DNA of 64,000 nt from an uncultured archaeon (GTDB lineage: Archaea; Thermoplasmatota; Thermoplasmata; Thermoplasmatales; Thermoplasmataceae), in NCBI GenBank assembly GCA_000965745.1, contig CP009479.1, positions 1,126,457 through 1,190,456 on the forward strand, read 5' to 3'. Under the pieces are notes generated by a model that was not told where the DNA came from, did not search any database, and worked only from the letters and a program-made list of their open reading frames with translations. Shown in pieces: positions 7,397 through 16,082 of this stretch; the stretch's first letter is position 1, and each line of letters begins with the position of its first letter. The position numbers and the translations under genes were made by a program.

Positions 7397-8482
7397 ATGG
7401 AAGGAAAATTAAGTATGAACCAACTTAAGACTTTGAGCTCCCTTTCCTCACCAGAGAAAAACTGGCATGGCGCCCCAGAAAAAGGATTCTCAGAGATTAA
7501 GGAGTGGTTCTCTAAGAATAATCTGAGTATTTCAGATAATGGACTCTCTAAAATACTGATCAAATTGAGAGAAGGCGGCTATGTAAAGAAATTTGTAAAT
7601 TCTGAAGGAAAGATGAAATACAGAATCACCACTTTGGGTGCAAACCACCTCCAGAAATACTACTGGCCTTTGATCGACACCCTATCCATTATGGATAGGG
7701 AAAAATCATTATATTTTATGTTCTCTCATTTTGGTTCGGACTATCATTATATAGAAGAACTTGGCCAGCGTCCTGGAACCTCATACGTATCCTATTACAC
7801 GGTACCTTTACCCAACGAATTTTATTACAATATGTTATCCACCATGGCTGTTAAATTAGTGTCGGGCGAACTGGACAATATTATACCTAATGGAAAATGG
7901 GATAACAGCGATGAGAGACATGATATCTACTTAACGACTCATTACAATCTTGCAGAACTAAATGAGGTTGCAGAAACCTTTTGGCAATTATGGTCTCATG
8001 CCCATTCGGACATTGAATCTTTAACTGACATTGTGGCACATTTGATCAGCAACAAGAGTAAGTGGATTCAAAGGGATCTCTTTTCCTCTATGGCAACAAT
8101 GCTAGTATCTACTTCTGTATGGCTGATGAACAAAAGTGAGGATGCAGAGATGCAAAATAGAGTGGAGGAGCTTGATAAGAAATTAGGTGAGATCTTCCTT
8201 AACAGAATGGACTTGACATCAGACTTGGACAAAGAGTTGATCGAAATATTTATTGAAGATATTGAAGCTGAAAAAGACCCGCTTGAAGATGAGAGAGTTA
8301 TGAGAAACAAGTTGATATTGGAACATGAATATGAAGGTTTCAACAGCTATATGATACAGGATTATGTTAGAGGAGCCGCGATTAAGAAAGGAGAATTAGA
8401 CTTTATTGTGAAGGCAGAAAACTATCTGAAGGGGACACAAGGGATTCTCATAAGGACTCTGATGTATCAACAAGGCAAATAG
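7397..8482 (+). CDS. Winged-helix DNA-binding protein of the replication module
   Basis: 361 residues. Residues ~5-85 look like a winged helix-turn-helix: helices around SMNQLKTLSSL and ISDNGLSKILIKLREGGYVKKF, then the wing VNSEGKMKYRITTLGANHLQ. The remaining ~270 residues are acidic and mostly helical without a recognised domain. It is transcribed divergently from the primase-helicase operon across a 52-bp promoter region that carries a palindrome, the usual arrangement of a plasmid or provirus regulator (copy control or repressor). The first ~80 residues support DNA binding well; the rest is unassigned. Confidence 0.68.
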   Translation: MEGKLSMNQLKTLSSLSSPEKNWHGAPEKGFSEIKEWFSKNNLSISDNGLSKILIKLREGGYVKKFVNSEGKMKYRITTLGANHLQKYYWPLIDTLSIMDREKSLYFMFSHFGSDYHYIEELGQRPGTSYVSYYTVPLPNEFYYNMLSTMAVKLVSGELDNIIPNGKWDNSDERHDIYLTTHYNLAELNEVAETFWQLWSHAHSDIESLTDIVAHLISNKSKWIQRDLFSSMATMLVSTSVWLMNKSEDAEMQNRVEELDKKLGEIFLNRMDLTSDLDKELIEIFIEDIEAEKDPLEDERVMRNKLILEHEYEGFNSYMIQDYVRGAAIKKGELDFIVKAENYLKGTQGILIRTLMYQQGK

Positions 8483-8498
8483 AAAATTCATAGGTGTT

Positions 8499-9668
8499 CT
8501 AATTGTCATAATTAGAAAGTAGATCATGCTGGATTGTATTGCTTTCCTTCTTACTTTTTTTTCTGGTGTTATGCTTATGCTTCGAGAGATGCATTAAAAG
8601 ATTGGCTTTCTTCTTATCGACTGGATCTGGCATTTCGTCAGGCTTAATCGAGTTTAGATTATCAATAAGCTTTTTTATATCATTTCTAACCTTATAGGTC
8701 CCTATCCCTCCTTGTTGCCTTGTGACTAGATTTGAGTCCTCCATTATTCCAAATAATTCTTCAGCGTATTCTTGGGAAACCGTGACTTCGTCATTCTCAA
8801 AAGCCCCGATAATGGCGGAAATCGCGGTCGATTTCGTAAATTGTGAGCTCGGGCTAAGAAAGAAGTCTGATGTCTTCATCAGAAGTATTATGTTCACATA
8901 ACGGTCGACTACTTCAGGCTTGGAAAGTCTGAAAGTTGACTCTATGTGCTGGCTTCCGTTAATAAGCCATCTTTTAAGTCTTTCACTATCGTTAACGCAA
9001 AAATTGTTTGAAGACTCTGAGCAATTTGTCCATTTGGAAATACCTGACAAATTACCGTAGGCATATTTTATTCTATAGTTAGAAATCCCTTGAGCTATAT
9101 TTATCCCCCACAAAATAGTCTTACACTTGGGTAGACTGAAGTTCTCATCGCTTACTCTTGCGTCAATACCATTAGATTGGTCTAAAGTCAGTTTAAGAAC
9201 ACTGGTTAAATCATCAAAAAGATCGCTGTATGAGAACACAACGAACTCAGATGAGCCTTTGACGTATTGCTTTCCATATAACCAATGTAGGCGATTATGG
9301 CTAAATAGTTGCTCTCTTTTCTTCTGGTCTTCCATTACCAGTTCAAAATCCGTTTTCTTAGAGCATATGTCTTCCCAGATCTTCTTAACTCTTCCATTCG
9401 ACTTCACTTCAATGAAAATAGGCTTAACAGATCCATTTTCGAGTTCTTGTTTGTCACATAGCATGACGTCTATGGAGCCCTTAATCCTTTTATCAGGATG
9501 TAGAATCTCTGTGGCAACAAAAGCATGCCCGTGTCCTTCGTCTGACGTGAATGCATCAACAAGATACCCAACGAGGTAGGAATGAAGGTAAGGTCTTCTA
9601 AGTTGATCATATAATATCTCTAATACATTATAGTCGTACTTAGATCTTCTTTGCTTGCTCTTGCCTAT
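8499..9668 (-). CDS. PD-(D/E)XK-type nuclease, start codon non-canonical or frameshifted
   Basis: The first canonical start is ATG at 9464, giving 321 residues. The same frame, however, is open back to 9701 with protein-like sequence containing SYLVGYLVDAFTSDEGHGHAF, ILHPDKRIKG and SIDVML. This upstream part supplies the Asp (codon 9468-9470) that pairs with IFIEVKS about 21 residues later: the D...ExK catalytic core of PD-(D/E)XK endonucleases. Starting at 9464 would delete the Asp. No ATG, GTG or TTG exists in the extension; an ATA at 9666-9668 overlaps the stop of the upstream gene (ATAG), and the frame is -1 relative to that gene. So the protein is made from an ATA start, by frameshifting from the gene above, or the gene has lost its start. 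The C-terminal part ends in a basic tail (NTRKKSKKES). Confidence 0.6.
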   Translation of the reverse strand: MGKSKQRRSKYDYNVLEILYDQLRRPYLHSYLVGYLVDAFTSDEGHGHAFVATEILHPDKRIKGSIDVMLCDKQELENGSVKPIFIEVKSNGRVKKIWEDICSKKTDFELVMEDQKKREQLFSHNRLHWLYGKQYVKGSSEFVVFSYSDLFDDLTSVLKLTLDQSNGIDARVSDENFSLPKCKTILWGINIAQGISNYRIKYAYGNLSGISKWTNCSESSNNFCVNDSERLKRWLINGSQHIESTFRLSKPEVVDRYVNIILLMKTSDFFLSPSSQFTKSTAISAIIGAFENDEVTVSQEYAEELFGIMEDSNLVTRQQGGIGTYKVRNDIKKLIDNLNSIKPDEMPDPVDKKKANLLMHLSKHKHNTRKKSKKESNTIQHDLLSNYDN

Positions 9669-10738
9669 CCTATCACCGTCGCTTCCTTGATGTTTTCCCC
9701 TTCATCAATCGCTGAATATATTTGCACAGCACGATAACTGTCGCCTTTCAACGTGGTAACAGTCGCATAGTTGTTCGTAATCGTCAAGGAGTAGTGACCA
9801 AAGTTTATCCAACCTTCTGCCCCTTCTCCCTGGTAAACTATATAGGCTGTAATCATCCAATCTTCCCGCTTGTCCATTATAACTACTATGGGCCTCTCCA
9901 TCCTGATACCCTGTGGAGGTGGGGCAAGAGAAGCAACAATCTTGTCAAAGTAGTTCTGAGTGTCGATTTCTTTGTCAAATTCTATCAAGACCTTCTTCTT
10001 AGAAGATAAATTACTTTCTGTTGGACTTGTAAAAATCGCCTTACTAGCTTGGGTAAAAATATGCTTGCTGGTTTCACTAATCTCGTCTAGCAACTCATTA
10101 AAGAATTCAATATGTTTTGTAGGATTCTCCACTAGTAATATTCCATGGTGATGAATCTCAAATTCATCTGTCTTGTTTGTCTTCAAGGAAAAAGTCGCCC
10201 TATATGGCTTCAACCCCATCTTCTTGTCTTGGTCAAGTCTTTGAAGTATGTAATCTAAATCTGAATGGTCTTTGAAGTACGATTGCAACTGTTTCTTTCC
10301 AGCACGGTACTCCCTCAGAATGTAATTATCATATTCCGTCTCAAGAATGCTGAACATCTTGCTCTTTGTTACGAATACTGGGTAAATTTCATAAAACCTA
10401 AGCTTGTACGCAAGCAGTTCAATATCACGTCTTGATTTTACAGTCCCAAAAGCTAATGAGAGACCCGTTTTGTTCCTTAGTAGAACTATATCTGTATGGT
10501 CCCTCAATGGCCCATCGATAAAAGACACTCGAACCGCTCGTTCTGAGACTTTTTCCTTCTTAAATTGACCACTGGTTGATTGTCTTTTTTTCGCCTCTAT
10601 TACGGGGGAAAAAAAGAAGGATCGAAACTTCCCCCTATCTTCACTGAGGAATTCTATATCACTCAACTTAAGAATTGACATCATAGCATCATCTTTACCT
10701 GGAATACCAGACCATGAAAAGTCTTTTGCACTATCCAA
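9665..10738 (-). CDS. Uncharacterised 357-residue protein paired with the PD-(D/E)XK nuclease
   Basis: Not recognised. It is a soluble protein with a charged, Lys-rich middle, a HHHG stretch (FEIHHHGILLVENP) and a C-terminal beta-rich part (RPIVVIMDKREDWMITAYIV; INFGHYSLTITNNYATVTTL). There is no signal peptide or membrane segment. It is the promoter-proximal gene of a two-gene unit: its TAG stop (9665-9667) overlaps the ATA/-1 frame of the downstream nuclease. Upstream lies AT-rich DNA with a TATAAATATATT stretch at 10842-10853. The pairing and the accessory setting suggest a joint role, perhaps defence or element maintenance, but nothing in the sequence proves that. Confidence 0.6.
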   Translation of the reverse strand: MDSAKDFSWSGIPGKDDAMMSILKLSDIEFLSEDRGKFRSFFFSPVIEAKKRQSTSGQFKKEKVSERAVRVSFIDGPLRDHTDIVLLRNKTGLSLAFGTVKSRRDIELLAYKLRFYEIYPVFVTKSKMFSILETEYDNYILREYRAGKKQLQSYFKDHSDLDYILQRLDQDKKMGLKPYRATFSLKTNKTDEFEIHHHGILLVENPTKHIEFFNELLDEISETSKHIFTQASKAIFTSPTESNLSSKKKVLIEFDKEIDTQNYFDKIVASLAPPPQGIRMERPIVVIMDKREDWMITAYIVYQGEGAEGWINFGHYSLTITNNYATVTTLKGDSYRAVQIYSAIDEGENIKEATVIG

Positions 10739-11022
10739 TTAGAAACTCCCCTATTTTGAAAAGTACCAAAATTCTCCCTAGAGGCTGAAGCTATTTTTTC
10801 CATCAATGAGTGAACTATCATATTCACAATACGTTAATTGTAATATAAATATATTATCTACATCAAATTAATTTTCAATGAAATGCAAGCTGATTATTAG
10901 AGATCCCATCTAGGTAATAACTTGAAATAGTGGATCATAAAGTATAAAATATGGTGAGAATATTATATCATACAACAAAAATTATTTGTAGAAGCCGTAG
11001 AGCACTGGGTTTTTATTTAAGT
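10739..11022. other. AT-rich intergenic region at the boundary of the accessory block
   Basis: No gene visible. It includes the promoter of the uncharacterised gene (ACAAT...ATTGT inverted repeat near 10825-10841 and a TATA-like run after it). A T-rich stretch directly downstream of the tRNA-Glu 3' end, read on the minus strand, could terminate the tRNA transcript. If the accessory block integrated at tRNA-Glu, the attachment site lies at the right end of this region. Confidence 0.4.
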
Positions 11023-11096
11023 GCTCCGGTCGGGATTTGGACCCGAGTCGAGGGATTGAGAGTCCCTAATGCTTGACCGTGCTACACCACCGGAGC
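11023..11096 (-). tRNA. tRNA-Glu (anticodon CTC)
   Basis: The reverse complement folds into a full cloverleaf: acceptor GCTCCGG/CCGGAGC, D-arm, anticodon stem AGGGA/TCCCT around loop CTCTCAA (anticodon CTC), variable loop, and T-arm TCGGG-TCCAAAT-CCCGA. No CCA is encoded. It decodes GAG. Its 3' end points toward the accessory block, making it a plausible integration target. Confidence 0.93.
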
Positions 11097-11145
11097 AGTG
11101 GAGCGAAATAACCAATCAGCATTTATTTCTTTTGCCTGTGGGAAA

Positions 11146-11310
11146 TTAGGACGGCCAGAAAACTTTTGTGAGCTCAACAACGATGGCCATTGCTATTCCG
11201 ATGTATATAACAAGTTTGGGGTCCAGCGCAGGTCCGTTTATCTCTTCTTCTTCAAAGTACCTTATTAATCCGGCTCCTGACTGGAATCCTTCTCCCTTCT
11301 TCTCGGCCAT
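11146..11310 (-). CDS. Preprotein translocase subunit Sec61-beta (SecG)
   Basis: 54 residues from the ATG at 11310 (MAEKKGEGFQSGAGLIRYF); an in-frame earlier start at 11331 would add seven poorly supported residues. The pattern is that of archaeal Sec61-beta: a short basic, Gly-containing cytosolic N-terminus with FQSGAGLIRYFEEEE, then one C-terminal membrane helix (LVIYIGIAMAIVVELTKVF). It is the small tail-anchored subunit of the SecYE-beta protein-conducting channel. It lies beside tRNA-Glu and divergent to the signal peptidase gene, both parts of protein export. Confidence 0.88.
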   Translation of the reverse strand: MAEKKGEGFQSGAGLIRYFEEEEINGPALDPKLVIYIGIAMAIVVELTKVFWPS

Positions 11311-11398
11311 CGCCACTCCAATTGAAACCAACGATTTAACCTTTTTCTATTTGCATTTGCGTGCCTAACAGATTGGGTTACACCGTTTAATCTGAAAA

Positions 11399-12223
11399 AT
11401 GGTTGATTTAAATATGAATTTGCGGAAAGTTATTGGCAATCCTCTGTCAATAGTTCTCGTGGTATCTCTTTCAGTTCTTGTGATATTCTCCGCATATTCA
11501 AACCAGCTGCCTCCGATTAGTGTTGTGGAGTCCGGAAGCATGCAGCATTCAAGCACATGGACCCCCGGAGTCATAAACACAGGCGACCTGATAATGGAGA
11601 AAAAGGTTTCAAATCCCGTGCAGGATGTTGTCACCTACGTTCAGGGAAGGAGCACGAATTTCACGACATATGGCGATTACGGGGAAGTCATATTGTATGA
11701 TGCACCCGGTAACTATAGCATTGTCCACAGGGCTATGTTCTACCTTGATTGGAACGGAACCTATCCTGTAGTGGTCGGGTACAGCGGCCAGAGCTGGATC
11801 AATATAACACGTGGCGAGGTGATAATCAAAGATGTCGGATACAGCCACAGAAATCTCATCGTTTCAGTGAGCAGTTTTGTAGGTCAGAGTGGATTCATAA
11901 CAATGGGGGACAACAATCTTGGCACCTCAAGCTTGAATGTTTCCACAGGGGGGGCATTCATTGCAGCGGACCAGAACATATTCGGCTTCTCGCCAATTAA
12001 GCCGTCCAGCGTGACAGGGATAGCATACGGCCATATCCCGTGGGCAGGATTGATTAAGCTGAATATAATGCGTGTTCAGGGCGACTGGCAATATTATAAT
12101 GACGTCCCTCAGTACAGCTACTTCTATCTCTCACTTTCAATCTCCGCTATTCTGGCAGGCTTGATCGTATCGCTCTATCTTCTTGACAGGAACGGCAAAA
12201 AGAAGGCTCTGAGACGGAATTAG
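11399..12223 (+). CDS. Signal peptidase I, archaeal S26B type
   Basis: 274 residues. One N-terminal membrane helix (LSIVLVVSLSVLVIFSAY), then the catalytic serine in PISVVESGSMQHS, the general-base His in YSIVHRAMFY (archaeal Ser/His dyad instead of bacterial Ser/Lys), and ITMGDNN as the conserved box E region. A second membrane helix near the C-terminus (YLSLSISAILAGLIVSLYLL) ends in a basic tail. It removes signal peptides from secreted proteins on the outer face of the membrane. A GTTTAA box at 11385-11390 would place the transcript start near 11413, so the ATG at 11414 (MNLRKV) may be the true, leaderless start. Confidence 0.9.
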   Translation: MVDLNMNLRKVIGNPLSIVLVVSLSVLVIFSAYSNQLPPISVVESGSMQHSSTWTPGVINTGDLIMEKKVSNPVQDVVTYVQGRSTNFTTYGDYGEVILYDAPGNYSIVHRAMFYLDWNGTYPVVVGYSGQSWINITRGEVIIKDVGYSHRNLIVSVSSFVGQSGFITMGDNNLGTSSLNVSTGGAFIAADQNIFGFSPIKPSSVTGIAYGHIPWAGLIKLNIMRVQGDWQYYNDVPQYSYFYLSLSISAILAGLIVSLYLLDRNGKKKALRRN

Positions 12224-13200
12224 CCTCTTGTAAGGTTTGCGCCTTTGGCGACTTTGAGAGGAACCGGATCGGAGTCGTATTTTAGCGCTTCTTCCATGAC
12301 CATTTTGTAGTTCTTCTTTTCAACCGGGACAAAGACGTTTGAGCCCCCGGTAACGATGTAACTCATCCAGGCCCCAGACCTCATTTCCTTGACCCTCTCT
12401 ATAAAGGTTCTCATTTCAGGGGTAATAACATGCACCCCCACACTTTCTATCAGCCGGTGGTACTCATCCGTATCAGACATTGCCAGCTCGAAAATGCCTT
12501 TGACATCATTTTCTTCAGCGAGTTTCTGAAGCTTCTCCCCCTTCTTCCGGGTATTTTCAACCCTTTTTCCGTATTCAGGGCTTTTCACTACGTTCTCATG
12601 AATCCTGTCGGAAGGCTTCCTCTGTGTGTTGAACCTGCAGCCAACGATTACATAATCCCTGAAGGAATCGGCATCGAGAAGCTTCTCCGTGTAGGGAAGT
12701 TCAGCCTCCCTTGTTATGGTCAGTCCACCATAAACACTTCTGCCTACACTTTCAGAAATCATTCTCAGCTCGTTCTCAAATTTATTCCACTCCATGGGCT
12801 GGCGGCAAAGCCCTTCTACACATTTTCCTATGGCAGCCGCCGCTCCATCGGAACTTCCGCTCAAAACCCCAACGTTTCTTGACTCAAATGAAAGCCTGAC
12901 CTTATCTTCCTCAAGGCTGTTGTTTCTGGCAATTAAACCCCGGTACCTGTTTATGAGCTTGAATGGTGATCTGCTGCCGCTCAGGTCAACTCTGTCGCCA
13001 TTGATGTACCCCGCTTCCATTGAAGATGAAAAAAGCCTTGTTTCAACAAATATCTCATCGTCGAGCCCTGTGTAGGCAAATCCGGCTGAAGTATGCCTTG
13101 GGATCCTGCGATCCTTGTCTGATATTCCCCCGAGCAGTATTATGCCGACAGTAGGGTAGGCCCTGGAAGTAACTGAGATTTCCTGCATGGATTTGGACAT
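12220..13200 (-). CDS. Mevalonate 3-kinase (GHMP family), Thermoplasma-type isoprenoid pathway
   Basis: 326 residues. The protein has the mevalonate-diphosphate-decarboxylase-like fold: AYPTVGIILLGG near the N-terminus, the ATP loop VGVLSGSSDGAAAAIG, then GRSVYGGLTI, and VTGGSNVFVPVE at the C-terminus. These stretches match closely what I recall of Thermoplasma acidophilum mevalonate 3-kinase (EC 2.7.1.185), which phosphorylates mevalonate at the 3-OH as the first step of the 3,5-bisphosphomevalonate route to isopentenyl phosphate. The paralogous bisphosphomevalonate decarboxylase is the main alternative. The final four bases overlap the convergent signal peptidase gene. Confidence 0.82.
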   Translation of the reverse strand: MSKSMQEISVTSRAYPTVGIILLGGISDKDRRIPRHTSAGFAYTGLDDEIFVETRLFSSSMEAGYINGDRVDLSGSRSPFKLINRYRGLIARNNSLEEDKVRLSFESRNVGVLSGSSDGAAAAIGKCVEGLCRQPMEWNKFENELRMISESVGRSVYGGLTITREAELPYTEKLLDADSFRDYVIVGCRFNTQRKPSDRIHENVVKSPEYGKRVENTRKKGEKLQKLAEENDVKGIFELAMSDTDEYHRLIESVGVHVITPEMRTFIERVKEMRSGAWMSYIVTGGSNVFVPVEKKNYKMVMEEALKYDSDPVPLKVAKGANLTRG

Positions 13201-13317
13201 CGCCCTTTCAGTGATAGGTATATGTTAAAACTTTCTCATGGTATTTCACGAATGCACAGTAAAGGTTTCAAGAAAGATTAATAGAAGTCGATCCGCTTTT
13301 GCATTCCGATTAAATTG

Positions 13318-14655
13318 ATGGCCAACGATGAAGTTTCTTCGATGATGGCCCAACTGGGCATTAGCGATATTGACGAACTTTTCAGGGACATACCGCAGAG
13401 TATCAGAAAAAAGAGTATAGATCTGGATGATGGCATCAGTGAATTTGAGATTATCAGGAAAGCAGAAGAGAGGGCCGCCAGAAACAGTGGATACAACTTC
13501 ATCAAATTCCTGGGCTGCGGGATATATGACAGGGTCATCCCGTCCGCAGTTGACTCAATAATTGGCCGATCTGAATTTCTTACATCCTACACCCCATACC
13601 AGCCGGAAATCTCGCAGGGAATGCTCCAGTCAATGTACGAGTACCAGAGCATAATGTCCGATCTCAACGGAATGGATGTTACCAACTCATCAATGTACGA
13701 CGGATTCACTGCTCTGGGAGAGGCAGTGAGAATGGCCTACAGGATCAATGGAAAATCCGAGATTCTGGTCCCGGAAAATATGTACCAGAGCAAGACGGAT
13801 GTTATCAGGAGTTACATCTGGGGCCTGGGCATCAAACTCATCCCGTACAGGATTAACAGGGATACGGGCTACGTAGACATGGAGGATGTTCAGGGAAAAC
13901 TGAATGACAACACAGGGGCAATCGTAGCTGAGAACCCAAATGCTTATGGAATCCTTGACGAAAATGTCCTCCATCTTAACGATATAAAGAGGCAATCACT
14001 TCTAATCACCTATTTCGACCCGATCTCATTGGGGGCTGTAAAGCCGCCAGGAAGCTACGGAACAGATATTGCTGTGGCCGACGGGCAGCAGCTCGGGATC
14101 CACCCATTCCTTGGAGGTCCCTTGCTCGGAATCATGTCATTCAGGAAGGAGTATGCCAGAAAATCACCGGGCAGAATAATCGGCGAATCGATAGACAGGG
14201 ACGGCAAGAAGGCATATGTTATGACCCTTCAGACAAGGGAGCAGCACATCAGGAGGGAGAAGGCCATGAGCAATATATGCACGAATCAGGCACTGATGGC
14301 ACTGGCAGCAGCAGTTTACGTATCCACACTCGGTGCACCAGGACTCAGGAAAGTTGCCCTTACTACCATGGGGCGAAGCAGGAAACTGAGGACCACAATC
14401 TCAGGCATTGACGGATTCGACGCAGACCTGTTCAGTGGAACAAGCTTTTCGGATGTTCCGGTCAAGTCCAGCCATCCCGTAGTAAAAATAAGGAAGCATC
14501 TTCATGATAACAGGATACTGGGGGCTGTTCCACTGGCGAAACTCATGCCTGCAATGGAGAAACATTTCCCGGACACCTCTTTCTTCTCGGTTACGGAGAA
14601 GAATGACACAAGCCAGATTGAAACTCTCAAGGAAAAACTGGAGGAGATCCAATGA
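13318..14655 (+). CDS. gcvPA: Glycine cleavage system P protein, subunit 1 (glycine decarboxylase alpha)
   Basis: 445 residues from ATG 13318 (a TTG three bases earlier is also in frame). The N-terminus has the gcvPA pattern: FKFLGCGIYDRVIPS-like region, TSYTPYQPEISQGMLQSMYEYQ, MDVTNSSMYDG and ADGQQLGI. Together with subunit 2 it forms the PLP-dependent decarboxylase that transfers the aminomethyl group of glycine to the lipoyl H protein. Subunit 1 lacks the PLP lysine but shapes the active site. It shares four bases with gcvPB, so the two are co-translated. The T, H and L proteins are not in the window. Confidence 0.93.
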   Translation: MANDEVSSMMAQLGISDIDELFRDIPQSIRKKSIDLDDGISEFEIIRKAEERAARNSGYNFIKFLGCGIYDRVIPSAVDSIIGRSEFLTSYTPYQPEISQGMLQSMYEYQSIMSDLNGMDVTNSSMYDGFTALGEAVRMAYRINGKSEILVPENMYQSKTDVIRSYIWGLGIKLIPYRINRDTGYVDMEDVQGKLNDNTGAIVAENPNAYGILDENVLHLNDIKRQSLLITYFDPISLGAVKPPGSYGTDIAVADGQQLGIHPFLGGPLLGIMSFRKEYARKSPGRIIGESIDRDGKKAYVMTLQTREQHIRREKAMSNICTNQALMALAAAVYVSTLGAPGLRKVALTTMGRSRKLRTTISGIDGFDADLFSGTSFSDVPVKSSHPVVKIRKHLHDNRILGAVPLAKLMPAMEKHFPDTSFFSVTEKNDTSQIETLKEKLEEIQ

Positions 14656-16082
14656 GCTATCATCAGGCCGAATATGATGAGCCTCTCATCAAGGATATGA
14701 AGTCAGGCACGACATACAGGACTCCGGGGGATGATCTTGAAGACTCTCCTGTACCGGAGTCTCTTCTCCGTGAAAGTCTTGACCTTCCCGATGTTGCTGA
14801 ATTTGACGTTGTAAGGCATTATACAAGGCTATCCCAGATGAACTACGGTGTTGATATCGGGATGTACCCACTGGGTTCGTGCACCATGAAATACAACCCC
14901 AAATTTGCCGACCAGATATCAGCAATGGGAGAATTCAGTGAACTGCACCCATTCCAGGAGGAGGGTGACATACAGGGGGCACTTATGGTGATGTTCGAGC
15001 TTCAGCATGCCCTCATTAAAATTTCCGACATGGATGCAATAACACTCCAGCCTCTTGCCGGTGCACAGGGAGAGTACACCGGAATTCTGATAGCAAAGAA
15101 ATACCTGGAAGCAACAGGCCAGCTGGACAAGAGAAGAGAGATCATAGTTCCTGATTCTGCACATGGGACAAACCCGGCTTCTGCATCCATGGCCGGCTTT
15201 GACGTGGTTGAAATACCATCCAACGGTGATGGCACCGTGAACCTCGAAGCCCTTGACGCGGCACTGTCCGGGAATACTGCAGTTTTTATGATTACAAACC
15301 CGAACACCCTCGGGATCTTCGAAGGACACATTGAAAAAGTTGCCAAACTTGTTCATGACGCAGGGGCAGTTCTTTACTACGATGGTGCAAACCTCAACGC
15401 CATAATGGGAAAAACTTCCCCGGGCCTTATGGGATTTGACATTGTACACTTCAATCTGCACAAGACATTTGCAACACCGCATGGAGGTGGTGGACCAGGA
15501 TCAGGCCCCGTTGCAGTCAAAGGGTTCCTGAGAGACTACCTTCCTGTCCCCATTATAGGCAAGGAAGGTGACAGGTATTTCCTGGACTATTCAATGCCGC
15601 ACAGCATCGGGAAAGTGGCACCGTACTTCGGCTCCTTTGCAATGCACCTCAGGGCTTGGGCATACATCACCTATCATGGGGCAGACGGCCTCACCAGAAA
15701 CACTGAAAGGGCAGTACTCAACACCAATTACCTCGCAAGCAAGCTGAAAGATACATTCAGCATTCCGTTCAGCCCACTGAAAAAACATGAGCTAGTTCTC
15801 TCAACAGAAAACACGGGAAAGAGGGCCCTGGAAATAGCAAAATACCTTCTAGATGATGGCATTCACCCACCCACTGTCTATTTCCCGCTTATTGTCCATG
15901 AGGATATGATGATCGAGCCCACTGAATCTGTAAGCAAGCGTGATCTGGATTTCTATGCTGAAGCTATGAAAAGAGCTGCCAAAGTTGACGAGGACGAGCT
16001 CAAGAAGCACCCGCTGAATCTCCCCGTAAAGAGGATAGATGAAGTGAGGGCGGCAAGGCAGCTGGTTCTCAAGTGGTCATGA
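14652..16082 (+). CDS. gcvPB: Glycine cleavage system P protein, subunit 2 (glycine decarboxylase beta)
   Basis: 476 residues. It carries the PLP-binding lysine in FNLHKTFATPHGGGGPGSGP and earlier signature segments: YPLGSCTMKYNPK, ELHPFQ, QPLAGAQGEYTG and DSAHGTNPASA. This is the catalytic half of the heterotetrameric archaeal P protein, which decarboxylates glycine using PLP. The ATG overlaps the gcvPA stop (ATGA). Length and motif order are normal for the family. Confidence 0.94.
   Translation: MSYHQAEYDEPLIKDMKSGTTYRTPGDDLEDSPVPESLLRESLDLPDVAEFDVVRHYTRLSQMNYGVDIGMYPLGSCTMKYNPKFADQISAMGEFSELHPFQEEGDIQGALMVMFELQHALIKISDMDAITLQPLAGAQGEYTGILIAKKYLEATGQLDKRREIIVPDSAHGTNPASASMAGFDVVEIPSNGDGTVNLEALDAALSGNTAVFMITNPNTLGIFEGHIEKVAKLVHDAGAVLYYDGANLNAIMGKTSPGLMGFDIVHFNLHKTFATPHGGGGPGSGPVAVKGFLRDYLPVPIIGKEGDRYFLDYSMPHSIGKVAPYFGSFAMHLRAWAYITYHGADGLTRNTERAVLNTNYLASKLKDTFSIPFSPLKKHELVLSTENTGKRALEIAKYLLDDGIHPPTVYFPLIVHEDMMIEPTESVSKRDLDFYAEAMKRAAKVDEDELKKHPLNLPVKRIDEVRAARQLVLKWS

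Noticed and set aside
9665-9720. Classical -1 slippery heptamer linking the two nuclease-unit genes
   Set aside because: GGGGAAAAC is present near the overlap but not in the X-XXY-YYZ phase; frameshifting remains only one of several options.
14919-15482. Long minus-strand frame under gcvPB
   Set aside because: Cys- and Arg-rich antisense shadow typical of a GC-containing coding region.
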